The notes beneath the pieces were generated by a model. It saw only the letters and a list, made by a program, of their open reading frames with translations, did not search any database and was not told where the DNA came from. From the NCBI GenBank assembly GCA_012032575.1, contig JAAUSP010000325.1, forward strand, positions 1 to 8,323: a stretch of 8,323 bases of DNA, given 5' to 3'. The DNA comes from Anaerolineales bacterium. GTDB taxonomy: Bacteria > Chloroflexota > Anaerolineae > 4572-78 > J111. Positions 1-4,332 of this stretch are shown piece after piece (within the stretch, counting starts at the first letter, position 1; the number at the start of each line of letters is the position of its first letter). A program made the position numbers and the translations under genes.

Positions 1-156
1 ACCAGGCCCCAGATACTTAAAATCCCAGGCCGCCGGATTAAACCGGGGGACTGAACCCACGTGCAGCACCGGCCACTTTTGGGTTAACGACTGGCCAGGG
101 GGTAGTTTCTTTTTCTGGTCCAACTGATCCTGAGCTTCTTTTCGTTTAAAAAACAT
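1..156 (-). CDS. Sulfite oxidase-like molybdopterin oxidoreductase, N-terminal part (cut by window edge)
   Basis: The minus strand from the ATG at 156-154 stays open to the window edge, giving 52 residues of a longer protein. After a charged start (MFFKRKEAQDQ) comes PPGQSLTQKWPVLHVGSV, then PRFNPAAWDF. This pattern is typical of the N-terminus of the small cytosolic sulfite oxidase-like oxidoreductases (Mo-pterin domain, about 200 residues, related to the catalytic part of YedY/MsrP). These have no Tat signal, and none is seen here. The molybdenum-ligating cysteine and the rest of the domain lie outside the window, so activity cannot be judged. An AAAGGA-like ribosome site lies about 11 bases upstream. 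The gene follows the DM13 gene on the same strand after a 42-base gap, so the two are probably co-transcribed. Family assignment is from recognising the motif; the substrate is unknown. Confidence 0.72.
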   Translation of the reverse strand, partial: MFFKRKEAQDQLDQKKKLPPGQSLTQKWPVLHVGSVPRFNPAAWDFKYLGPG

Positions 157-198
157 CTCAACAAAAATCCTTTCTGCTTACGGGTAAATGGCTACTGA

Positions 199-813
199 TT
201 ACTGATTGTTACTCAACAAGGCTGTAGCAAAAACCACCTGGAAAGGCTGGCAATAAATGACAACGCTTTTGAACTGGGAAACATCGGTTCCCGCCGGTAG
301 AGTGTAATTCTGACTGCCAATATTGCCTTTAAGCGAGCCAAGATCGAGATATCCCTGCATTACTTCCTGGCTGGAGGCCGGGGCCGGGTGACTGGACAGG
401 ATCACATGCAAATCCGGTCCGTTGGTCACTGAAAACTCCTCAAAGCGCAGCACATACGAGCCATCGGCCAATTGATAAAGCGCCGCCTGCCCGGAACCTT
501 GGTGAAAACTGTCGGCATCCTTGAATTGACCTTGCCCCACCAATACCGGCTGGGTATCGCTGACCGTTTCCGGCATCGGCTCGTCCATCAGCTTGTCCGG
601 CATCTTCGCCGCTGTTTCCACTAACTCCACTTCCAGCGCCTGGCGCTTTTCTTCGGGCATTTGGACTAATTCTGCGGCACTGGGAATTTGGGCCGGAAAT
701 TCCTCTTCGACTACATTATTAATAAACAAGGGCGAGGCCAAAAACCAGACTAACGGCGCAACAATGACCAGGGCTACAGCGCCGGCTACTACCAACCACA
801 AACGATTTTTCAT
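199..813 (-). CDS. Membrane-anchored DM13-domain protein
   Basis: The 204-residue protein starts with a short basic stretch (MKNR) and a hydrophobic segment at about residues 5-29. This is a signal anchor or uncleaved signal peptide, as no lipobox or obvious cleavage site is seen. Residues 30-90 form an acidic, Pro/Glu-rich stalk. Residues 93-200 match the DM13 domain: GQGQFKDADSFHQGSG, then LRFEEFSVTNGPDLHVILS, and the closing VVIYCQPFQVVFATA with the conserved cysteine C188. DM13 is a beta-sandwich domain proposed to take part in extracytoplasmic electron transfer or redox chemistry, with the cysteine as the suggested active residue. It should sit on the outer face of the membrane. The start at 813 has a GAAAGG ribosome site 9 bases away. 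The gene heads a probable operon with the sulfite oxidase-like gene 42 bases downstream, which fits a redox role. The actual substrate is unknown. Confidence 0.8.
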   Translation of the reverse strand: MKNRLWLVVAGAVALVIVAPLVWFLASPLFINNVVEEEFPAQIPSAAELVQMPEEKRQALEVELVETAAKMPDKLMDEPMPETVSDTQPVLVGQGQFKDADSFHQGSGQAALYQLADGSYVLRFEEFSVTNGPDLHVILSSHPAPASSQEVMQGYLDLGSLKGNIGSQNYTLPAGTDVSQFKSVVIYCQPFQVVFATALLSNNQ

Positions 814-953
814 AAGAGTATACCTTTCTCATTATCATTATTCAAAAAGAATTTATGTATCAGCGGCGGGATTTCTTTCTTCATCCATTAGTCCCGCCAA
901 CGCCTCATCCGTTACACTCACGGTGATCCTAACGCCAATGATGCAATAAATCT

Positions 954-982
954 ATTACACAGAGCTTACCCAAACCTTACAA
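954..982 (-). promoter_or_regulatory. Candidate promoter of the DM13/sulfite oxidase-like operon with phased GTAA repeats
   Basis: On the minus strand, TTGTAA (982-977) and TGTAAT (959-954) are separated by 17 bases, a good match to a housekeeping -35/-10 pair. Transcription would start near 947, leaving a leader of about 134 bases. Three GTAA tetramers, seen as TTAC on the plus strand at 955, 966 and 977, are spaced exactly 11 bases apart across this promoter. This is the arrangement expected of direct-repeat binding sites on one DNA face, as for OmpR/PhoB-type response regulators. The promoter match is seen in the sequence; the regulator is inference. Confidence 0.4.
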
Positions 983-986
983 AAAA

Positions 987-1104
987 GTAACTACTCAGCC
1001 ATGTCATTTCGACCGAAGGGAGAAATCTCCGAGGCCGATACAGCGCGGTAGGGACGCTTCGCATCGGCCTACGGCCTCGAAATGACATGAAGGTTGAGCA
1101 GTAC
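987..1104. repeat. MITE-like palindromic dispersed repeat, element A copy 1 (complete)
   Basis: The element has perfect 13-bp terminal inverted repeats CATGTCATTTCGA (1000-1012) and TCGAAATGACATG (1077-1089). Imperfect arms extend these: GTAACTACTCAGCC from 987 pairs with GGTTGAGCAGTAC at 1092-1104. An inner inverted repeat AGGCCGAT (1032-1039) / ATCGGCCT (1063-1070) would form a second stem. A second, truncated copy lies at 8017-8101 in the same window, which proves it is dispersed. It has no coding capacity. It could be a non-autonomous transposable element or a REP-like hairpin; no target-site duplication is obvious. Confidence 0.8.
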
Positions 1105-1150
1105 CCAAAAAAATTAAACCGAGCTGCCTCGCTCTACGGTCCATCGCCTG

Positions 1151-1185
1151 GAAAATAAAAAATGACCAGCATAAAGCTGGTCATT
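1151..1185 (-). terminator. Intrinsic terminator of tRNA-Arg
   Basis: AATGACCAGC (1161-1170) and GCTGGTCATT (1176-1185) form a perfect 10-bp stem with an ATAAA loop. Read on the minus strand, the stem is followed by TTTTTTATTTTCC, a proper U-tract. It starts 10 bases after the mature 3' end of the tRNA, so it almost certainly ends that transcript. Confidence 0.85.
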
Positions 1186-1194
1186 GTAGGGAAG

Positions 1195-1267
1195 TACCCC
1201 CGGCAGGAATTGAACCTGCGACACAAGGTTTAGGAAACCTCTGCTCTATCCCCTGAGCTACGGGGGC
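1195..1267 (-). tRNA. tRNA-Arg (anticodon CCU)
   Basis: A 73-nt cloverleaf can be drawn by hand: acceptor strand GCCCCCG pairing with CGGGGGT, D stem GCTC/GAGC with an 8-base loop containing GG, anticodon stem GAGGT/ACCTT with loop TTCCTAA, 5-base variable loop GTGTC, and T stem GCAGG/CCTGC around TTCAATT. The anticodon is CCT, reading AGG (Arg). The D-loop A near position 20, an arginine identity element, is present and the discriminator is A73. CCA is not encoded. The first acceptor pair is a G1-U72 wobble, which is less usual. A terminator follows directly. On the 5' side a 24-bp palindrome begins 3 bases away and a MITE-like element beyond it, so the promoter is not obvious. Confidence 0.95.
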
Positions 1268-1270
1268 GGA

Positions 1271-1294
1271 ATACTGGTCAATATTGACCAGTAT
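1271..1294. repeat. Perfect 24-bp palindrome abutting the tRNA 5' end
   Basis: The 12-base arm ATACTGGTCAAT is followed at once by its exact reverse complement, with no loop. It ends 3 bases before the first base of tRNA-Arg and shares its last four bases (GTAT) with the end of the neighbouring element B. It lies where the tRNA transcript should start, so it could be a dimeric protein operator, a hairpin in the tRNA leader, or half of an older mobile-element end. None of these can be decided from the sequence. Confidence 0.75.
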
Positions 1295-1382
1295 CTTCTC
1301 AATATGTAGGGGCGAACCCTTGCGGTCGCCCCGTGGGGCAGGCGCAAGGCCGTGCCCCTACCCCGAATTATTGAGAAGATAC
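1291..1382. repeat. MITE-like palindromic repeat, element B
   Basis: The 92-bp element is bounded by 14-bp inverted repeats GTATCTTCTCAATA (1291-1304) and TATTGAGAAGATAC (1369-1382). Inside are nested inverted repeats TAGGGGC (1307-1313) / GCCCCTA (1354-1360) and a GC-rich CCTTGCGG.../...GGCGCAAGG pair, so nearly the whole element folds into one hairpin. The core GTAGGGGCG...GGTCGCCCC resembles short dispersed repeats seen in many environmental bacterial genomes. It lies between the quinone oxidoreductase stop and tRNA-Arg and carries no gene. It differs in sequence from elements A and C. Confidence 0.7.
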
Positions 1383-1433
1383 ATTTCAACGGTAGTATAT
1401 CCAAAAAACAACACCAGAGCAACTTATTTCGCC

Positions 1434-2417
1434 TCACTCTCTGACTTTCAAAATGATTTTGCCGATGTTTTTATCGGCGGCCATACGCTGGTGGGCCTCG
1501 TTGGCCTGTTCGATGGGATAAACCGAGTCAATAATCGGTTGGATGGTTCCGTTCAACAGCAGCGGCCAGAATTGGGCCATAAAGTTTTCCTTAATTTCGA
1601 CCTTCTCCACCAGCGACCGGGGCCGCAGCACCGAGCCAATCAACCGCAGTCGCCGGCCCATCAACGCGCCGATATTCAACTCGGCCCGGCTGCCACTCAT
1701 AGTGCCGATAAAAACCAGTCGCCCCTTTAATTTGAGCAGCCGCACATTCTGCTCCAGATAAGCCGCGCCCACATTGTCCAGAATGAGGTCCACCCCCTGG
1801 CTGTTGGTGTGTACTCGCACCCGCTCGGCGAAATCCTCTTTTTTGTAATTGATTGCCAGTTCCGCGCCCAGGCCCGCGCAGTAAGCAATCTTCTCCTCCG
1901 ACCCAGCGGTGACGATAGCCCGCCCGCCCGCCGCCCGCACCAGTTGAATCGCCGCCGTACCGACGCCGCTGGCTCCGCCGTGGATCAGCACCGTTTCCCC
2001 TTTTTGCAACTGGGCTTCCATAAAGATGTTCACAAACGCCGTGTAAAATACTTCGGGCACCGCTGTCGCCTGCTCGAAACTCCACGAATCGGGGATAGGC
2101 ATCAACATTGCTGCCGGAATATTAACTTGTTCGGCATAACCGCCGCCGGTAATCAGGGCGCACACCCGATCTCCCACCTGCCAGCCGGTCACATTGGCTC
2201 CCAGCGCCGCAATTCGACCCGCCGCCTCCAGCCCCAAAATCGGCGACGCGCCCGGTGGCGGCGGATAATTCCCCGCCCGCTGCGCCAGATCAGCCCGGTT
2301 GAGCGCCGTGGCATAAACGTCCACCAGCACCTCATCGTCGCCGTAGGTGGGCGCAGGTGAGTCCTGCCAGACCAACGGTCTGTCTTCTAAGTCGGTTTGA
2401 ATGGCAATGGCTTTCAT
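1434..2417 (-). CDS. NAD(P)H:quinone oxidoreductase, PIG3 type (zinc-independent MDR family)
   Basis: The 327-residue protein belongs to the medium-chain dehydrogenase/reductase superfamily, quinone oxidoreductase branch, with the usual length for that branch. The N-terminal GroES-like domain carries the PIG3 signature NRADLAQRAGNYPPPPGAS (40-58) and GLEAAGRI (62-69). The Rossmann fold shows HGGASGVGTAAIQLV (146-160) for NAD(P)H binding, and LDNVGAAYLEQN follows at about 213-224. The cysteines and histidines that bind zinc in alcohol dehydrogenases are absent, as expected for a quinone reductase. It would act in the cytoplasm, reducing quinones or related enones with NAD(P)H. I chose the ATG at 2417-2415 because GAGGGAG lies just upstream. 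An in-frame ATG at 2435 would add MRVREQ and use the ribosome site as codons. It stands alone on its strand; the gene upstream is divergent. Confidence 0.9.
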   Translation of the reverse strand: MKAIAIQTDLEDRPLVWQDSPAPTYGDDEVLVDVYATALNRADLAQRAGNYPPPPGASPILGLEAAGRIAALGANVTGWQVGDRVCALITGGGYAEQVNIPAAMLMPIPDSWSFEQATAVPEVFYTAFVNIFMEAQLQKGETVLIHGGASGVGTAAIQLVRAAGGRAIVTAGSEEKIAYCAGLGAELAINYKKEDFAERVRVHTNSQGVDLILDNVGAAYLEQNVRLLKLKGRLVFIGTMSGSRAELNIGALMGRRLRLIGSVLRPRSLVEKVEIKENFMAQFWPLLLNGTIQPIIDSVYPIEQANEAHQRMAADKNIGKIILKVRE

Positions 2418-2438
2418 TTGCTCCCTCACTCTCATGGG

Positions 2439-2466
2439 TTGACTTTGTATTGGTTAGTAGTATACT
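2439..2466 (+). promoter_or_regulatory. Strong sigma-70-type promoter for the 50-residue protein
   Basis: TTGACT (2439-2444) and TATACT (2461-2466) are separated by 16 bases, five of six matches to each consensus box. Transcription would start at about 2473, next to the ATG at 2475, so the message is probably leaderless; no ribosome site is visible. The -10 lies within AGTATACT, its own reverse complement, so it could also serve weakly in the opposite direction for the quinone oxidoreductase gene. Inverted arms TGTATTGGT (2446-2454) and ACCAATACA (2492-2500) are centred on the predicted start site and could be an operator. Confidence 0.55.
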
Positions 2467-2474
2467 ATCCTATT

Positions 2475-2627
2475 ATGAAAGCTATAAAATTACCAATACA
2501 GTGGTTTTACCAATTAATGGAATTGTATAGCTCCAAGGATGAGCAACAAAGACGGATTAGAGCAACGGCAGCTACAATTATTGCCCTCCTCGCCGCCATT
2601 GCCCTATTTTACAATTACCTCACTTAA
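2475..2627 (+). CDS. Small single-pass membrane protein, 50 residues, function unknown
   Basis: The frame encodes 50 residues starting MKAIKLPIQWFYQLMELYSS, followed by a charged segment (KDEQQRRIR, 21-29) and one hydrophobic stretch at about 30-48 ending in YNYLT. The positive residues before the helix predict the N-terminus inside. The frame is open further upstream, but that part overlaps the promoter and reads as the antisense of the quinone oxidoreductase start, so the ATG at 2475 is preferred. It sits 8 bases after a near-consensus -10, suggesting a leaderless transcript. Base composition is more AT-rich than the neighbours. Its stop overlaps the end of the convergent membrane protein gene by 8 bases. 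I recognise no family; a chance open frame is possible, but the promoter placement argues for a real gene. Confidence 0.5.
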   Translation: MKAIKLPIQWFYQLMELYSSKDEQQRRIRATAATIIALLAAIALFYNYLT

Positions 2628-2901
2628 CCTCCCAAAACCCCAATAATCGTACTATCCACCATATAACTCCAGCAGCAATACAACTGGTCGGAGCAAGAAA
2701 AAGTACGGCCAAGAGCAGGTCAGGTTTATTGTTACCCCTCGCATCTAAAATACGATATCCAATCATCCCGACAATCACCGCGACCAGAGCCACTGGTAGC
2801 GCCAATATCAGAACAAGCGCCGCTACGGCAAAATAGACACTGGCAAAGTAAAACAGAGCGATCAAGGCAATCAGGCTGAACTCTTCGAGGTATTTCACCA
2901 A
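2620..2901 (-). CDS. Small hydrophobic membrane protein, 93 residues, function unknown
   Basis: The protein is almost entirely hydrophobic: segments at about residues 8-27 and 28-49, a polar loop RILDARGNNKPD (50-61), and a third span at about 62-88. This indicates three membrane helices. The start is TTG at 2901-2899 with an AGAGGT ribosome site at a suitable distance; a GTG codon follows immediately and could be used instead. An extended -10 promoter lies about 40 bases upstream. The gene is convergent with the 50-residue membrane protein gene, their 3' ends overlapping by 8 bases, so read-through could create antisense RNA for both. No known family is recognised. Topology is predicted by eye only. 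Confidence 0.62.
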   Translation of the reverse strand: MVKYLEEFSLIALIALFYFASVYFAVAALVLILALPVALVAVIVGMIGYRILDARGNNKPDLLLAVLFLAPTSCIAAGVIWWIVRLLGFWEVK

Positions 2902-2943
2902 CAGCTACCTCTGCGGAATTGATAGGCCCGGCTGTGTAACCTC

Positions 2944-2952
2944 AGTATAGCA
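2944..2952 (-). promoter_or_regulatory. Extended -10 promoter for the 93-residue membrane protein
   Basis: On the minus strand TGC followed directly by TATACT (2952-2944) is an extended -10 motif. No good -35 is seen, which extended -10 promoters can tolerate. Transcription would start near 2937, leaving a leader of about 36 bases before the TTG start. Confidence 0.35.
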
Positions 2953-3032
2953 CAATATAGAACTTTCGCCACAGCAAAAAATTAATTAATGCCTTGGCAG
3001 TTGAGTCCTTGCGCATTGAGCAAGAACTTTGC

Positions 3033-3089
3033 CACGAATTGCACGAATTAACACGAAAATCATCACCCGTTTTACGTTTTACGGTTTAT
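3033..3089. repeat. Short tandem repeats: CACGAATT pair and GTTTTAC heptamers
   Basis: Two copies of CACGAATT (3033-3040, 3042-3049) and a partial third (CACGAA, 3052) are followed by two perfect GTTTTAC heptamers (3069-3075, 3076-3082) and a degenerate one (GGTTTAT). They lie in the spacer before the DUF6062-type gene. The CACGAATT motif resembles low-complexity repeats scattered in intergenic DNA of many environmental bacteria. A weak promoter (TTTACG, 17 bases, TAAAAA) can be read across the heptamers, but it is not convincing. Confidence 0.5.
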
Positions 3090-3144
3090 GTGGTAAAAAG
3101 GGTCCATCTAACTTGAACCGGACCGGCTTTTTGGAGGAGCCGTT

Positions 3145-3864
3145 ATGACCAAATCCGCCGGATATTATGACCTGCGCCAGGCTTTTGGCGAACCGGGCTG
3201 CGCTTTGTGCCGTTTGTTAGCTCAGGCCGCCGACGGTTACATTGACGCCCTGCTCTGGGAGCTGGTCAACGACCCGGCCCTGCGCGAAGAGTTGAACGAG
3301 AGTCGCGGCTACTGCCGGGAGCATGCCTGGCTATTGGTCCGCCACGGCGCATCGCTGGGCGCGGCGATTATGATGAAAGACATCATTGACACCCTGCGGC
3401 GGGTGGCCGAAGCCGGAAAATTCGAGCCGCCTGCATTTTCCTTGCGGCAGATCTTCAACGCTACCCAGCCCAACAGCACAGCCGCCAAACTCGCCGCCGA
3501 CCTGGCTCCCCAGAAACCCTGCCCGGTCTGCCTCAAAATTGAGAGCAACGAAGCCTACTATCTGGCGGCCCTGCGGCAGCACCTCACCGGCCCCGATAAT
3601 CTGGCCCCGGCTTATCGCGCTTCGGACGGGTTGTGCCTGCCTCACTTTCGGCAAGTGCTGGCTTCCGTCACCGCTGCGGAAATATTCACTGCCCTGATCG
3701 AAGCGCAGAAAGAAATCTGGCAGCGTTTGAGCGCCGAATTGAGCGAATTTATCCGCAAAAAAGACCATCGCTTTCAGCACGAAAGCTACGGCCCCGAAGG
3801 CGACTCCTGGCTGCGGGCGATTGAAGCGGTCGTTGGTGCAGCACCCAAAGGCAAACAAAAATGA
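3145..3864 (+). CDS. DUF6062-type protein with duplicated CxxC...CxxH module
   Basis: The 239-residue protein has no signal peptide or membrane helix and should be cytoplasmic. It contains two Cys/His modules of identical spacing: C19-x2-C22-x34-C57-x2-H60 and C126-x2-C129-x34-C164-x2-H167, offset by exactly 107 residues. Each is a likely four-ligand metal site, probably zinc, in a mainly helical repeat, indicating an internal duplication. The C-terminus (KKDHRFQHESYGPEGDSWLRA, with its tail LRAIEAVVG) resembles the end of DUF6062 proteins, whose function is not established. The ATG at 3145 has GGAGGA 7 bases upstream; CGGCT/AGCCG arms (3124-3128, 3138-3142) could place that ribosome site in a hairpin loop. 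An 82-base spacer separates it from crcB on the same strand, so co-transcription is plausible. Any link to fluoride or metal handling is inference from position. Confidence 0.75.
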   Translation: MTKSAGYYDLRQAFGEPGCALCRLLAQAADGYIDALLWELVNDPALREELNESRGYCREHAWLLVRHGASLGAAIMMKDIIDTLRRVAEAGKFEPPAFSLRQIFNATQPNSTAAKLAADLAPQKPCPVCLKIESNEAYYLAALRQHLTGPDNLAPAYRASDGLCLPHFRQVLASVTAAEIFTALIEAQKEIWQRLSAELSEFIRKKDHRFQHESYGPEGDSWLRAIEAVVGAAPKGKQK

Positions 3865-3925
3865 GGCGAGGACCCGTGAGGCGAAGAGGCGAGTCTTCGC
3901 GTCCTCGCGTCACGTATCCTCGCGT
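3862..3925. repeat. GAGGCGA-type low-complexity repeat between the DUF6062-type gene and crcB
   Basis: The spacer is built from variants of GAGGCGA and its complement, giving an imperfect inverted repeat: CGTGAGGCGAAGA from 3875 pairs with parts of TCTTCGCGTCCTCGCGTCACG ending about 3914. The 16-mer GAGGCGAAGAGGCGAG (3878-3893) recurs in reverse complement at 6887-6902, just after the FemAB-family gene. No fluoride riboswitch is recognised in this leader. The hairpin could act on transcription between the two genes, but it has no U-tract. Confidence 0.5.
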
Positions 3926-3946
3926 CTTTACCTTGAAGGAGACCTT

Positions 3947-4330
3947 ATGCTACAATATCTCTTAATCGGACTGGGCGGCTTCATCGGCGCGAATACCCGC
4001 TATATTTTGCAACAATGGGCGGCCGGGCAGTGGGGCGCTGATTTTCCTTATGGCACGATGATTATCAATGTCAGCGGCAGTTTCATTATCGGCTTTTTTC
4101 TAACCCTGGCCACCGAGCGGCTGACCATTTCCCCGGAGCTGCGTTTATTCGTCGCCACCGGCTTTTTGGGCGGTTACACCACCTTTTCATCCTTTAGCTA
4201 TGAAACCCTGCGGCTGGTCGAACTGAGCGGCTGGGGGGCGGCGCTGCTCAATTTTGCCGGCAACACCGGCCTGGGACTGGCCGCGGCGGTTTTGGGTATG
4301 TTTATGGCCCGCTGGTTACAAGGAGGCTGA
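3947..4330 (+). CDS. crcB: Fluoride-specific ion channel Fluc/CrcB
   Basis: The 127-residue protein has the usual Fluc length and four hydrophobic helices. Family motifs are GGFIGANTRY (10-19), GTMIINVSGSFIIG (36-49) with the conserved pore Asn at 41, and GFLGGYTTFSSFSYE (72-86), containing the third-helix break and the two phenylalanines F80 and F83 that line the fluoride path in characterised homologues. Fluc proteins work as dual-topology homodimers in the inner membrane, letting fluoride leave the cell. The ATG at 3947 has AAGGAG at a suitable distance and gives the family length. An upstream in-frame ATG at 3821 would add 42 residues overlapping the previous gene and the repeat spacer, so it is rejected. 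The stop TGA overlaps the next ATG by one base (TGATG), indicating translational coupling. Confidence 0.95.
   Translation: MLQYLLIGLGGFIGANTRYILQQWAAGQWGADFPYGTMIINVSGSFIIGFFLTLATERLTISPELRLFVATGFLGGYTTFSSFSYETLRLVELSGWGAALLNFAGNTGLGLAAAVLGMFMARWLQGG
4321..4326 (+). promoter_or_regulatory. Ribosome binding site inside the crcB 3' end
   Basis: A perfect AGGAGG lies within the last codons of crcB. It is 3 bases from the ATG at 4330 and 6 bases from the second ATG at 4333. The spacing favours 4333 as the start of the DUF190-CBS protein. Since the site is inside crcB, the two genes are probably translated in a coupled way. Confidence 0.75.
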
Positions 4331-4332
4331 TG

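Larger units (their letters stand above)
814..1194. other. 381-base spacer between the DM13 gene and tRNA-Arg
   Basis: This stretch holds the leader and promoter region of the DM13 gene (to about 985), a palindromic MITE-like element (987-1104) and the tRNA terminator (1151-1185). The 46 bases at 1105-1150 show nothing recognisable. Open frames crossing the spacer on the plus strand have no ribosome site and resemble no family known to me. Confidence 0.6.

Noticed and set aside
593..949. Plus-strand open frame antisense to the DM13 gene
   Set aside because: It is composed of the complement of the signal anchor and stalk, has no family resemblance, and overlaps the DM13 promoter region.
987..1104. 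Bidirectional terminator instead of a mobile repeat
   Set aside because: There is no U-tract on either side, and a second copy in a different context shows that it is a dispersed element.
1284..1730. Plus-strand open frame over element B and the quinone oxidoreductase 3' end
   Set aside because: It begins within a hairpin repeat and continues antisense to a well-supported enzyme gene; it has no domain or ribosome site.
3865..3946. Fluoride riboswitch upstream of crcB
   Set aside because: The leader is a GAGGCGA-type low-complexity repeat. The conserved stem and pseudoknot bases of the crcB motif cannot be found in it.
3821..3946. 42-residue N-terminal extension of CrcB from the ATG at 3821
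   Set aside because: The extension is polar, overlaps the previous gene and the repeat spacer, and exceeds the family length. The ATG at 3947 has a good ribosome site.
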